A stretch of 46,529 nt of DNA from PLA5 sp040901705 (GTDB lineage Bacteria > Planctomycetota > Planctomycetia > Pirellulales > PLA5): contig JBBDYI010000048.1 in assembly GCA_040901705.1 (NCBI GenBank), positions 1 through 46,529 of the forward strand, written 5' to 3'. Shown here piece after piece: positions 1 through 8,461 of this stretch. The notes below the pieces were generated by a model. That model had not been told where the DNA came from, did not search any database, and saw only the letters and a program-made list of their open reading frames with translations. Position numbers and translations under genes: made by a program. Within the stretch, counting starts at the first letter, position 1, and every line of letters starts with the position of its first letter.

Positions 1-271
1 TCTTCTGCAACTCCCGCGGCACGATCCGGCTCGGCGGCAAACCGCCCTGATCCTGGCCGCGCACCTCGACCACAGCCCCGGCCGAGTCCCCAGCCGGCAC
101 ATCGACCCCCAAATCCCCGCTCCCACCCCGCGACAGCCCACGACACCCAGCAAACGGCAAGGCCACGGCCACGAGCAGCGCGGCGGTCGCGATACGGCCC
201 GTGGAACGGAAACCCATGGGCCGGTATCCGATGGATCGGTAAATCGATGTTGTCAATCGAACGGTTTCCAT
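1..271 (-). CDS. Polysaccharide export lipoprotein, Wza-like (5' part only)
   Basis: This is the N-terminal 90 residues of a gene that runs off the left edge. The start at 271 is supported by a Shine-Dalgarno-like AAGGGGG six bases upstream. A second in-frame ATG at 217 would give a compact signal peptide. The sequence then has a hydrophobic run (ALLVAVALPFAGC) ending in a lipobox cysteine, so the product should be an outer-membrane lipoprotein. After a Gly/Asp-rich linker comes PPSRIVPRELQK, which resembles the lead-in to the export domain of planctomycete Wza-type proteins; this is recalled similarity, not a computed match. The divergent exosortase, Wzc-like protein and EpsI fit an exopolysaccharide export role. 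The export domain itself lies outside the window. Confidence 0.6.
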   Translation of the reverse strand, partial: METVRLTTSIYRSIGYRPMGFRSTGRIATAALLVAVALPFAGCRGLSRGGSGDLGVDVPAGDSAGAVVEVRGQDQGGLPPSRIVPRELQK

Positions 272-1024
272 GCGAATCCCCCTTCGTCACAGCGGCCTTA
301 GAACGGAGAAAACCGTCCGGCTCCAAGCCCCAATCCGCCCTCTGGCGGCTCTCGTTCGCGGCCACTGCCCTCGAAGTCGAGAAAAAACGATGTAATTGAC
401 CCAACCAACCCGGATCGCCCAACGTAGTAACGGAACTGGGCGATCGTGCCGCGTAGGGCCGGCATATTCTGGATCATCGGCAAAGTTTGCCAGAAACTTT
501 GCGGACAAGGCGGACGGCGTGGAATTGTTCGACATTTCCGTTCGGGCAGATTGCGCCAGTCGCGCCGGCATTTCGGGCTAGGCGCGGACTCGTCGTCGTC
601 TCTCGAATCGGTGTCTCTTGAATTGGCGCGTCCCCTGCGCCGGGCCGACCGCTCGGCGACTTGCAGCAACGTATGGTTTCGAGAACGCCGGAAACCGGCC
701 CAAGGCCGTTAGAATAAAAGGCCATGTTTCGCGGCGCGTGCCCTTGTCCGTCGGCAACATATACCTGGCGACGAACGTCGAGCAAATTGTTTGACAAGCT
801 TTCGCGTAGGCCGTAGCATGAGCAAATTGGAAGCGCGTCGTCGCAAACTCAATTGGCGACGGCGGATGTGGCGCGGACCCATTCGGGTAGGATGCTCCGA
901 CGCGCCCCGGCGGCTTCTCATCGGCTTTCGTGGCGGCCATTGACGGCGTTGCCTGCGCACCCGGTATTGAAACTATGCGGTCTTCGTTTGGCTTGCGATC
1001 CGAAATCCGATTCGAGAGACGAGC
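272..1024. other. Divergent intergenic region, no gene seen
   Basis: This 753-base gap separates the leftward Wza-like gene from the rightward exosortase gene. Short open frames here have no recognisable composition or start signals. It holds a candidate sigma70-type promoter (791-819) facing the exosortase and small GC-rich hairpins. I see no RNA gene. Confidence 0.5.
791..819 (+). promoter_or_regulatory. Candidate sigma70 promoter for the exosortase gene
   Basis: A perfect -35 hexamer TTGACA (791-796) is followed, after 17 bases, by TAGCAT (814-819), a 4/6 match to the -10 consensus. The exosortase start lies about 200 bases downstream, so the leader would be long. The prediction rests on sequence alone. 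Confidence 0.35.
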
Positions 1025-2089
1025 ATGAGCACAGCCCAAGATAATTCTCCGCGGCCGACGTCCGCCGCGGCGTCGAGCGCATCGACGGTGGAATCTACGG
1101 CGGCGGGACAATCCGCGCGCCCGTGGAGCGAGCGAATCGGCGACGACCTCGCCCGCATTTTCTCCAAAGACAACGACCAGTTGTATCCGGCGCTGCTAAT
1201 CGGCGCGCTGCTCGGCGCTTTGCTATACGCCTATTGGAATACGCTCGAGGGCGTGTCCGGCTTCTGGACCGACGAGCAGTATTCCTGGGGCGGCATCGTC
1301 CCGGTGTTCACGATCGTGGTGCTGTGGCTGTGGCGCAAACCGATCGGCGCCGTGGCCAATTGGGAGCGGTGGTTGGGCGCGGGCGTGATCTGCCTGGCGC
1401 TTGGATTGCGAGTATTGTTCGGCATGCTCTTCTATAACACGCCCGGCATGGCGACATTTCCGCTGGCGATCCTTGGCGTGTTCTTGATGGTCGGCGGGTT
1501 GCACACGCTCAAGTGGTCGGCGATGCCGATTCTATTTCTGCTGTTCATGTTTCCGCTGCCGATGAAGGCCGAGGACCAGGTTCTCAAGAAGCTAAACGAG
1601 GTGGCGGTCAAGACTTCGACCTACTCGCTGCAGACGCTCGGCGTGCAATGTTACCGCCAAGGCAACACGATCACCGTCGATCAGATGAAGCAGAAGCTCA
1701 ACGTGATCGACCAGTGTTCGGGCCTGCGGATGGCGACGATTTTCGTCGCGTTGGCCGTGGGCTGGGTGATGCTCGTGCCGATGGATTGGTGGGAGCGGAT
1801 TGTGATTCTCGTGTTCGCACTGCCGATCGCGGTGGCGGTCAACGTGGCGAGAATCGTGATAACGGGACTGCTCTATTTGGCGGCCGAGCACACGGAATTC
1901 GTCACCGAGGAAATGGCGAAAAAGGTGTTTCACGACCTCGCGGGTTTGCTGATGATGCCGGCAGCACTGTTGTTGTTGCTGTTGCTTCAGTACGTGATGT
2001 CGCGGCTGATCGTCGCGCAGGAAGTCTCGCGGCCGTCGCAGGTGAAGATTCGACCGCGGGCCCGCGTCGGGACGCTGGTCGGCAAATAA
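1025..2089 (+). CDS. Exosortase (membrane cysteine transpeptidase)
   Basis: A 354-residue polytopic membrane protein of the exosortase/archaeosortase family. These enzymes recognise C-terminal PEP-CTERM-like sorting signals, cleave them, and probably couple the protein to an envelope polymer. The three catalytic residues are visible: Cys231 in DQCSGLRM, Arg276 in NVARIVITG and His303 in KVFHDLAG, each in or next to a hydrophobic helix. About eight membrane segments follow an N-terminal Ser/Ala-rich cytoplasmic stretch of about 50 residues. EpsI, which is often fused to exosortases, is encoded separately at 4810-5523 with the Wzc-like gene between them. That arrangement is typical of an exopolysaccharide-linked exosortase. 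No substrate with a PEP-CTERM-type tail is encoded in this window. I do not assign the numbered Xrt subtype. Confidence 0.9.
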   Translation: MSTAQDNSPRPTSAAASSASTVESTAAGQSARPWSERIGDDLARIFSKDNDQLYPALLIGALLGALLYAYWNTLEGVSGFWTDEQYSWGGIVPVFTIVVLWLWRKPIGAVANWERWLGAGVICLALGLRVLFGMLFYNTPGMATFPLAILGVFLMVGGLHTLKWSAMPILFLLFMFPLPMKAEDQVLKKLNEVAVKTSTYSLQTLGVQCYRQGNTITVDQMKQKLNVIDQCSGLRMATIFVALAVGWVMLVPMDWWERIVILVFALPIAVAVNVARIVITGLLYLAAEHTEFVTEEMAKKVFHDLAGLLMMPAALLLLLLLQYVMSRLIVAQEVSRPSQVKIRPRARVGTLVGK

Positions 2090-2148
2090 AGGCACGTAAG
2101 CGAGGGGCCGGACGATCCGCTCAGTGCGTCCCCTGGCCAGACGGCGTC

Positions 2149-2166
2149 TGTGGCGGTTTCGCCACA
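2149..2166 (+). repeat. Small hairpin after the exosortase gene
   Basis: A perfect 7-base inverted repeat (TGTGGCG / CGCCACA, loop GTTT) lies 60 bases after the exosortase stop. No T-run follows, so an intrinsic terminator is unlikely. It could be a weak pause or processing structure. Confidence 0.25.
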
Positions 2167-2352
2167 ACGGCGTTGACGGAAGTTGCCGAAAAGAAACGCG
2201 GAGAACCCGTACAATCGCGCGAACCGATAATCGCCGACCCGCGTAATGGCGTGTTGAGGCGGATCGGCAGGGCGGCGCGACGATGGCCCGCCAGTTGCGG
2301 TCGGTAGGGTCCGACCCGCGGCGCGGCGGTTGGCCGTCGTTTCGTCGGGGGC

Positions 2353-4692
2353 ATGACATTTCGTATCGATACCCTTCAGGCAACGCGAGGCGCATCCGTG
2401 ATTCCTCCGAGTTCCAGCGGCGACAGTTACAACGGCGATGGTTTTGGCGGCAATGGCAGCGCGGCGGGAACCGAGCTACTCGTTCCATCCCGATCGACGC
2501 TGCCAGCCGACCCGTTGACGGAGTGGTCCGACGGTTCGGCGGCGTGGGCACCGGACGCGCAGCATCACGGAATCAACCCGCTGGAATTCCTCAGCGGCTT
2601 GCAGCGGCGGTGGATGCTGGCGCTGGGCGTGTCTAGCGGTTTGGCCGCGTTGACGATGATCGCCGTCTACTTTCTGTTTCCGCCGGAAGACGTGGCGACG
2701 GCGTATTTGCGCGTCTCGCCGGTAAAACCGTCCTACATCGAGGGCCGCGCCCCGCGGACGGCGACGCCCGATGAAGTTCAACGCACGCAGCAGAACGAAC
2801 AGGCCTTCTGCAAGAGCCACGACGTCATCGTGGCCGCGCTCCGCGCGCCGGCGGTCCAAGAGGCGAAGATCGTTCAGGAGAACAGCAATCGCAAGATCGA
2901 CTTTCTCACGGAGCAATTGGACGTCGGTTTTCTTCCGCGTTCGGACATCATGCAAGTCCGTCTGCGGGGTGAGAACAAGCGGGAACTGAAAGCCATCGTC
3001 GACGAGGTCGTACGGCAGTATCTGGCGTTGGGCGTGAATAAAGAACGCGACGATCTCAGAAAAAAGACGACCGAGTTAAAAGGCATCGTGCAGCGCAAAC
3101 AAACCGAGTTAGATGGCGCGCGGAAGAGCGCCAAGGAAAAGGCCGCGACCCTTGGCGTGGCGACGGCCGCCAACGCGAAGGTGCAGAATGAGCTGCTGCT
3201 GTACGAACTGCAAAAGCAGCGGAAAATTCAGTCGGATACGGCGGTCGAGCTTACCGCCGCCGAAAGTGCGCTCTACCTGGCCGCCACGGAATTGCAGGAG
3301 TTCAAGCGACGCGGCGTAACCGAATCGATGATCGACACCGAGCTTGCCCGAGATCCGACCTTCGCGGAGATGAAAGGGCAGGTCGTGCAATTCGAGACGG
3401 CGTATCGCGCCCAAATCGCGCGGCTGCCGAAGGGTTCGCAGCCCTCGCCGTCGATTCGTCAACTCGCCCAGGCGTACCAAGAGGCGCAGTCGCAGGTGAG
3501 CAACTATCGCCGGCAATCCGGGCAGAAGATCCGCAAGGCGTTCGAGGAACGGATGGATTCCGATATCCGTCTGCGCAGGGCGCACGTTGGGTTGCTGCAG
3601 GAGCGAGCGAAGAAGCACGAACAGGACGTCACGGACATGGTCGACGAGGTGAAGAAGAAGACGAGCGCCACGGAAGAGTTGGCGGCCGACGAAGAGAATA
3701 TCATGCGGCTCGTCGAGTACATCAACGCAAAGTCGCAAATCATCGACGATTGGGATCTCGAAAACAACGCGAACAACACTCGGTTGCGCGTGGAGTTGAT
3801 GCAAGAAGCGACCTCGCCCGACGAGACCAGCACATTGAGACAAATCATGATCACGCTGGGAGCCGGTCTGATCACCGGCTGCATCGGCCTGTGCGCGGTC
3901 GGGGGATGGGAGTACTTAAAACGGCGATTGTCCAGCGTCGGCGACGTGTCGAAACAGCTCGGTTTGCACCTCGTCGGCACCGTGCCGGCGCTGCCGAGCC
4001 GTGCGGGAGCGACCGCCCGGGGCATAACCGCGGAGCAGTTCGATGCCTTGCTGGCCGACTCGATCGACAGTATTCGGACGGCGATCATCCACGGTGCCGC
4101 GGGCGAGGGGAATCGTACATTGATGGTCACCAGCGCTTGGGACGGCGAAGGCAAGACCACCGTCGCCAGCCAATTGGCCGCCAGCCTGGCCCGGTGCGGA
4201 CGGCGGACGCTGCTCGTCGACGCCGATGTCCGTAATCCGACGTTGCACGAGCTGTTCGACCTGCCGGCCGGCGTCGGGCTGTGCGAAGTGCTCCGCGGAG
4301 CCGCCGAGCCGCACACCGCGATCCGCGCTACGCAAGACGGAAATCTGTGGCTGCTTTCCGCCGGCGAAGTCGACCATCGCAGCATTCAAGCATTGGAAAA
4401 CGACGCCATCGGCATGCTGTTCCGCGAGTTGAAGGCGGAATACGACTTCGTCGTTGTCGATACGGCGCCCGTGCTCGCGGTTGCCGATCCGCTGCTCATT
4501 GGCCAGCACGTCGACGGAGCGATCGTGTCGGCGCGGTTGGGATATAGCCAACGGCCGAAGATCGACGAGGCGGTCAAGCGGCTGCGGGCCGTGGGCATAA
4601 CCGTCCTGGGGGCCGTCGTCAACGGTACGAAACCGGCCAAGAGCCACCGGGCGAGCGACCGGCTCGCATTGACGGCCGCAGAATCGCCATAA
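2353..4692 (+). CDS. Wzc/CpsD-like polysaccharide co-polymerase with tyrosine-kinase ATPase domain
   Basis: A 779-residue inner-membrane protein that controls polysaccharide chain length and export. Order: a disordered Gly/Ser-rich N-terminus, TM1 at about 88-109, a long periplasmic coiled-coil (Wzz/GumC-like) region, TM2 at about 499-520, then a cytoplasmic BY-kinase ATPase domain. Visible nucleotide motifs are Walker A GEGKTT (598-603), Walker A' LLVDAD (620-625) and Walker B VVVDTAP (700-706). The C-terminus ends in SHRASDRLALTAAESP and lacks the tyrosine cluster that bacterial tyrosine kinases normally autophosphorylate. Either phosphorylation uses other sites or the domain acts only as an ATPase. 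The start at 2353 follows a GGGGGC stretch. The gene lies between the exosortase and EpsI, consistent with one exopolysaccharide/sorting locus. Confidence 0.85.
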   Translation: MTFRIDTLQATRGASVIPPSSSGDSYNGDGFGGNGSAAGTELLVPSRSTLPADPLTEWSDGSAAWAPDAQHHGINPLEFLSGLQRRWMLALGVSSGLAALTMIAVYFLFPPEDVATAYLRVSPVKPSYIEGRAPRTATPDEVQRTQQNEQAFCKSHDVIVAALRAPAVQEAKIVQENSNRKIDFLTEQLDVGFLPRSDIMQVRLRGENKRELKAIVDEVVRQYLALGVNKERDDLRKKTTELKGIVQRKQTELDGARKSAKEKAATLGVATAANAKVQNELLLYELQKQRKIQSDTAVELTAAESALYLAATELQEFKRRGVTESMIDTELARDPTFAEMKGQVVQFETAYRAQIARLPKGSQPSPSIRQLAQAYQEAQSQVSNYRRQSGQKIRKAFEERMDSDIRLRRAHVGLLQERAKKHEQDVTDMVDEVKKKTSATEELAADEENIMRLVEYINAKSQIIDDWDLENNANNTRLRVELMQEATSPDETSTLRQIMITLGAGLITGCIGLCAVGGWEYLKRRLSSVGDVSKQLGLHLVGTVPALPSRAGATARGITAEQFDALLADSIDSIRTAIIHGAAGEGNRTLMVTSAWDGEGKTTVASQLAASLARCGRRTLLVDADVRNPTLHELFDLPAGVGLCEVLRGAAEPHTAIRATQDGNLWLLSAGEVDHRSIQALENDAIGMLFRELKAEYDFVVVDTAPVLAVADPLLIGQHVDGAIVSARLGYSQRPKIDEAVKRLRAVGITVLGAVVNGTKPAKSHRASDRLALTAAESP

Positions 4693-4809
4693 CTTTACGA
4701 AAAACGCCGCCGGCGCGATCGAATGGCCTACAAACGCCTCGACGAAGGAAGCAACGGCCGGCGGAAACTTGAACGCGAATTCAAAACCTGATCGACGGGG
4801 GACACGGCC

Positions 4810-5523
4810 ATGAAGCAAATTCATTTGATCGCAGCGAGCGCGCTGGTGTTGGCGGTGATGGGTGTCACGACCTATTACCAGGGCGACGCCACCGAGCGAT
4901 GGAGCAGCCACAACGACAGCGAAGAGTTGATCGCGATGGCGGCGAAAATGGAAAACCCGCCGCTCGAGTTCGGCGAGTGGACGGGGAAGATCGTCCCAGA
5001 TACCGACGAGTCGCTGGCGGGCTATCGCAAAGCGCGAGTGAAGGCGCACGTCGACATCGAGTTCCGTCAAAAGCGGACCGGCGACCTGATTCGCGTGACC
5101 CTCGTCTGCGGCCACCGCCGGCACGTCGCGCGGCACACGCCGGATCAGTGCATGGTGGGCGCGGGCTTCGAACCGATGGATGAAAACGGAAAGTTCTCCG
5201 CGAGCACCGACATCGGCGTCGTCAACGGGCGGACCATGCAATTCATGAAACGCGGCGAAGAGGGCGTCATCAATCAGCGGATGGTCTGGATGTGGAGCCG
5301 CGACGGCCGATGGATCGCTCCGGCGATCGACAATCGGGTGGCGCTCTCGTCGCATCCGGCGTGGTACAAGCTGTACGTGACCATGCCCTTGGCCGGCTCG
5401 AAGACGAAGTCCGACCCGGAAGAGATCAAACCGTTCGTCAAAGATTTCTTGCCCGCGCTGACGAATATGTTGTTCCCGGACGGGCCAGCCAAGGACGACG
5501 GCGAAGATGTGTCGGTGCTGTAG
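4810..5523 (+). CDS. epsI: Exosortase-associated EpsI family protein (DUF3485-like)
   Basis: A 237-residue protein with an N-terminal membrane anchor or signal (residues 1-20) and an extracytoplasmic domain. The region LVCGHRRHVARHTPDQCMVG has the paired cysteines and the HTPDQC-like motif of EpsI/DUF3485 proteins, which accompany or are fused to exosortases. An aromatic-rich segment (MVWMWSRDGRW) follows. The start is backed by GGGGGACAC upstream of the ATG. It lies 117 bases after the Wzc-like gene and is probably co-transcribed with it. The biochemical role of EpsI is not established; a function in the exosortase reaction or polymer attachment is inferred from constant co-occurrence. Confidence 0.8.
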   Translation: MKQIHLIAASALVLAVMGVTTYYQGDATERWSSHNDSEELIAMAAKMENPPLEFGEWTGKIVPDTDESLAGYRKARVKAHVDIEFRQKRTGDLIRVTLVCGHRRHVARHTPDQCMVGAGFEPMDENGKFSASTDIGVVNGRTMQFMKRGEEGVINQRMVWMWSRDGRWIAPAIDNRVALSSHPAWYKLYVTMPLAGSKTKSDPEEIKPFVKDFLPALTNMLFPDGPAKDDGEDVSVL

Positions 5524-5572
5524 GCGTCAAAGGTTGTGAAAGAATCGAATACGCACAAGTCCGACCGCAATC

Positions 5573-5633
5573 TGTAGGGTGCTCTGTGAGCACCTTGGCA
5601 CAACACTCTGTGGTGCTCACAGAGCACCCTACA
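5573..5633. repeat. Perfect 22-bp inverted repeat between convergent genes
   Basis: Left arm 5573-5594 (starts TGTAGGGTGC) and right arm 5612-5633 (ends GCACCCTACA) are exact reverse complements, separated by 17 bases. It lies between epsI and the convergent MNIO gene, where it could serve as a bidirectional transcription barrier. There is no T-run. Its form, with TGTAGGGTG/CACCCTACA ends, suggests a dispersed REP/MITE-like palindrome rather than a simple terminator. Confidence 0.7.
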
Positions 5634-5641
5634 TTCACTTT

Positions 5642-6634
5642 CTAGCGCACTTCCGGCGGCACGAAATGTAGCGGCTGGCCGATCGCGTCGTGCTCCATTG
5701 CGTTGCGGGCCATGAGGTCTTGCGCCGCGGCTGGATTCCCGGCCGACGGTGCGCCGACCGCCGCGAAGCCGGGCAGCGCGGCCGCCATGTGTCGTTTGGC
5801 CTTGAGCACTTCGCCGTGGAGCACCGGAAACTCTGGAATCTTGGCGTCCCATTCCAGCAGCGTCGACGCGCCGCCGGTCAACTCGTGAGCTAGCCGGTAG
5901 AGCGCCCACACAGGATCGATCACCGCTCCGTCGTGCGTGTCGATCAAGTGCGTGCCGCAGTTCTTGTGCCCGGCCAGATGGAACTGCACGACGCGATCGT
6001 GGGGCACGCCGCGGACGTATTCCTGCGGATTCCAATCGTGGTTGATCGACGACACGTAAACGTTGTTGACGTCGAGCAGCAGCCCGCAGTCGGCCTGCTG
6101 GGCCATCCGCGTGAGAAACTCCCAGTCCGACATGTCGGAATCGGCGAACGTGACGTAGGTGCTGGGGTTTTCCAGCACGAGCGGACGTTCGAGAATCTCC
6201 TGCACGGTGCGAATTCGCGCGACCACGTGCCGTAGCGAATCCTCGTTGAGCGGAATCGGCAGCAGGTCGTGCGTGTTGCGTCCCGCCACGCCGGTCCAGC
6301 AGAGGTGATCGGAAATCCACCGCGCGCCGGTTTCGTCGGCCAGCTTCTTGAGCTTGCCTAGGTACGGCAGGTTGAGCGGGTCGTGACTGCCGATCGACAT
6401 CGACACGCCATGTACGACGATCGGATAGCGCTCGGCGATCTGGTCCAAGACGTATCGCGGGCGGCCCTGCGAATCCATGAAGTTTTCCGAGATCGCCTCG
6501 AACCAGTCGACGGCCGGCCAGTGTTCGAGGATGTACGGAAAATGGACGCACCGCAGGCCGACACCCAGGCCAAGATTCGGAAAACCGAGGCGGCGCGTTG
6601 CAGACGTCAGCGGCGTGGTATTCGATGTTGCCAT
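5642..6634 (-). CDS. DUF692 / MNIO family iron oxidative enzyme (BufB-like)
   Basis: A 330-residue TIM-barrel enzyme of the DUF692 (UPF0276) family, now known as multinuclear non-heme iron oxidases (MbnB, TglH, ChrH, BufB). Characterised members modify cysteines of ribosomal peptides. The expected metal ligands are visible in order: His75 (VHGVSM), His110 (SDHLCW), Glu155 (LENPSTY), Asp188 (LLDVNN), His219/His223 (FHLAGH), Asp232/His234 (IDTHDG) and Glu261 (LLEWDAK). Length is slightly above the usual 280-300, owing to a Pro/Ala-rich C-terminal tail of about 35 residues. No clear Shine-Dalgarno precedes the start. Its upstream neighbour on the same strand, 190 bases away, is a Tat-signal Cys-rich protein that looks like its substrate. 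There is no BufC (DUF2063) or DoxX-type gene nearby. Confidence 0.88.
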   Translation of the reverse strand: MATSNTTPLTSATRRLGFPNLGLGVGLRCVHFPYILEHWPAVDWFEAISENFMDSQGRPRYVLDQIAERYPIVVHGVSMSIGSHDPLNLPYLGKLKKLADETGARWISDHLCWTGVAGRNTHDLLPIPLNEDSLRHVVARIRTVQEILERPLVLENPSTYVTFADSDMSDWEFLTRMAQQADCGLLLDVNNVYVSSINHDWNPQEYVRGVPHDRVVQFHLAGHKNCGTHLIDTHDGAVIDPVWALYRLAHELTGGASTLLEWDAKIPEFPVLHGEVLKAKRHMAAALPGFAAVGAPSAGNPAAAQDLMARNAMEHDAIGQPLHFVPPEVR

Positions 6635-6825
6635 GCGAACTGGCGCAGTGTCGGTTGGTAACTGAATAGCCTACGCGAAGAGATCACGTACCGGCGTACA
6701 ACCAAAGCCGGAAACGAACTGCACGCGCCGCAAGTACGACATTCGCGTGTGCGTCTCGGCAACCGCGCACGCCGATTTCCGCGTCCGATTCGGCCATGCA
6801 AGCGACGGCATCGTCGGCTATTTGG

Positions 6826-7746
6826 CTATTTCTTCGGCGGGGCCTTGGGTGCCGGCGGTTTGTCCTTGTCGCCGGTAAGCTCGCCGAGGATGTCGGCGGT
6901 GTCTTCGTCCTTGGGGGGCGTCTTGGGCGGCGTTGTGCGCGTGGGTGGCTTCGGCCGCGTTTTGGAGTCCGCCGTGTCCTTGGTGTCGGCCGGCGGCTTG
7001 GCGGTGGTGCTGCCGGTAGCTTTACCTGGACCCGTTTTTGCCGGCGGCTTGCCGCCGTTGGCGGCCGCTTCCGCTTTGGCCGCTTCCGCTTCGGCAATTG
7101 CCTTGGCGTCGGCTTCTTCCTTGCGGCGATTCCACTCGACTTCGTTCTCGGAAAGCGGCGCCTTGCCGAACGGACGTTTGAGCTTCAGTTGGCGCGCCTC
7201 GAACTTCGCGCGGAGTCGCGGCCATTCCTCTTCCAATAGCGGAACGGAACCATCGCCCAAGCCATTGCATTGATTCATGCCGGCCGTCGGTCCGCAGCCC
7301 CCTTGTCCCTTGCACGCATTGCCGGTGGCGCATTCATGCGGCGCATTGGGTGTGGTGGCGCACTGGCCCTGCCCCGCGCACTTGTTGTCGGCTCCCTTGC
7401 CCTTTTCCTTACACGAGTTCAAGCCGCGGCAAATGTGGATTTCCTTGGGCTTCTCGTCTTCTTTTTTCTTTTTGGCTTCGGCGGCTTTGTCTTTGGCGTC
7501 TTTGTCCTTAGCATCGACAGCCTTGGGATCCTTCGCGTCGTCGGCCTTGTCGGCCGGCCGCTGAGTCGTCGGCTGCTTCGGCGTGGAAGGTGGCGGAACG
7601 ACCGGGGTTGGCGGAGCGATGGGGCGCGGCGGAGCAATCGGACGCGGCCGCGTTTGAGCCACCGCCGTCGCGCCCGTCAACGCACCGCCCAACGCGGCCA
7701 GGGACAATCGCGAAAAATCACGTCGATCGAGATTCGTGCCGCTCAT
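6826..7746 (-). CDS. Tat-exported Cys-rich protein, putative bufferin-like MNIO substrate
   Basis: A 306-residue protein. The N-terminus has a twin-arginine signal (RRDFSRLSLAALGGALTG, ending near residue 30), then a Pro-rich stretch and a Lys/Asp/Ala linker (about 65-100). The core (about 104-162) carries all eight cysteines: 106, 112, 123, 129, 139, 145, 151 and 160. They form repeated C-x5-C units such as CRGLNSC, CAGQGQC and CKGQGGC, which resemble BufA2-type bufferin repeats. After the core come a basic WPRLRAKFEARQLKLKRP segment and a long Ala/Lys/Pro/Thr-rich tail. A strong SD (GGGAGG) supports the start at 7746. Bufferins are exported metal-binding peptides whose cysteines are converted to thiooxazoles by an MNIO enzyme; one is encoded just downstream. 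Assignment as substrate is inference from neighbourhood and motif. Confidence 0.7.
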   Translation of the reverse strand: MSGTNLDRRDFSRLSLAALGGALTGATAVAQTRPRPIAPPRPIAPPTPVVPPPSTPKQPTTQRPADKADDAKDPKAVDAKDKDAKDKAAEAKKKKEDEKPKEIHICRGLNSCKEKGKGADNKCAGQGQCATTPNAPHECATGNACKGQGGCGPTAGMNQCNGLGDGSVPLLEEEWPRLRAKFEARQLKLKRPFGKAPLSENEVEWNRRKEEADAKAIAEAEAAKAEAAANGGKPPAKTGPGKATGSTTAKPPADTKDTADSKTRPKPPTRTTPPKTPPKDEDTADILGELTGDKDKPPAPKAPPKK

Positions 7747-8068
7747 CCGTTCCTCCCGTGGTACTCGACTCTGTTCACGCTACTCTGTACCGTCTACCTT
7801 CTCGTTGGCCGGTCGATGCGATAGGGCTTGCCGCTCGCAAACGCGCGCGGCATCCACCGCCGAGCATCCGCCGACCCGCGACATGCCGCGCTCCTTATCT
7901 TAACAAGATCGGCGTACACGTCAAAACACACCAGCGGAAAAGCACCCCTCCACGGGGGAAAACTGTGGGAAACGCCGAGTCGCGGGCGTCGAACCCGTGG
8001 ACCGCAGCGTCCTGGGCAGTGACGTCGACGGTAGGACTCTTGGCGGAGAATTTCGGCGGAGAATCGTC
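7747..8068. other. Divergent intergenic region, no gene seen
   Basis: This 322-base gap must hold the promoters for the leftward Cys-rich gene and the rightward hypothetical gene. The only structure noted is a short CCCC/GGGG hairpin near 7945-7960. No clear metal-responsive operator was recognised by eye. Confidence 0.4.
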
Positions 8069-8461
8069 ATGCAGCCGCGTTCATACCACGTTTCCATCGC
8101 ATCGCCGGCCGGGTTTGCCGTGTCGTTCGAGCAAGCGGCGGCCGCGCTCGAGTCGCTCGAGCGAATGTTCTTCGAGCCGGACGGGTCGTTCGTGTGGACG
8201 GAAAACCGAACCGCGACAGTGGACCACGAAAACGGCCCGTCCACCGATGAAATTGAGACGTCGTGGCAAATCGACGGAGTCCTCTACGACCGCGGTGGGC
8301 GGCTGGCCTACGTCGAGATCAAGGGAAACGCGCCGGCGGACGCGATCAACCGGCTGCTTCCGGCGCTGGGTTGGCCTGAAGCTCGCCTGACGTTTCAACT
8401 CATGCGCGAGGGAGTCGTGCTCGACGAGGTAGCGTTTCGCCAGTGGCTAGCCGGCGAATGA
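8069..8461 (+). CDS. Conserved-looking hypothetical protein
   Basis: A 130-residue soluble protein starting MQPRSYHVSI. The ATG at 8069 is preferred over an upstream in-frame start because GGCGGAG lies seven bases before it. Features include an N-terminal alpha/beta-looking segment with SFEQAAAALESLERMFFEPDG, then WQIDGVLYDRGGRLAYVEIKG and a C-terminal helical part. There is no signal peptide, Cys pair or known catalytic motif. It precedes recO on the same strand with a 121-base gap and is divergent from the Cys-rich/MNIO pair. I do not recognise the family. Confidence 0.6.
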   Translation: MQPRSYHVSIASPAGFAVSFEQAAAALESLERMFFEPDGSFVWTENRTATVDHENGPSTDEIETSWQIDGVLYDRGGRLAYVEIKGNAPADAINRLLPALGWPEARLTFQLMREGVVLDEVAFRQWLAGE

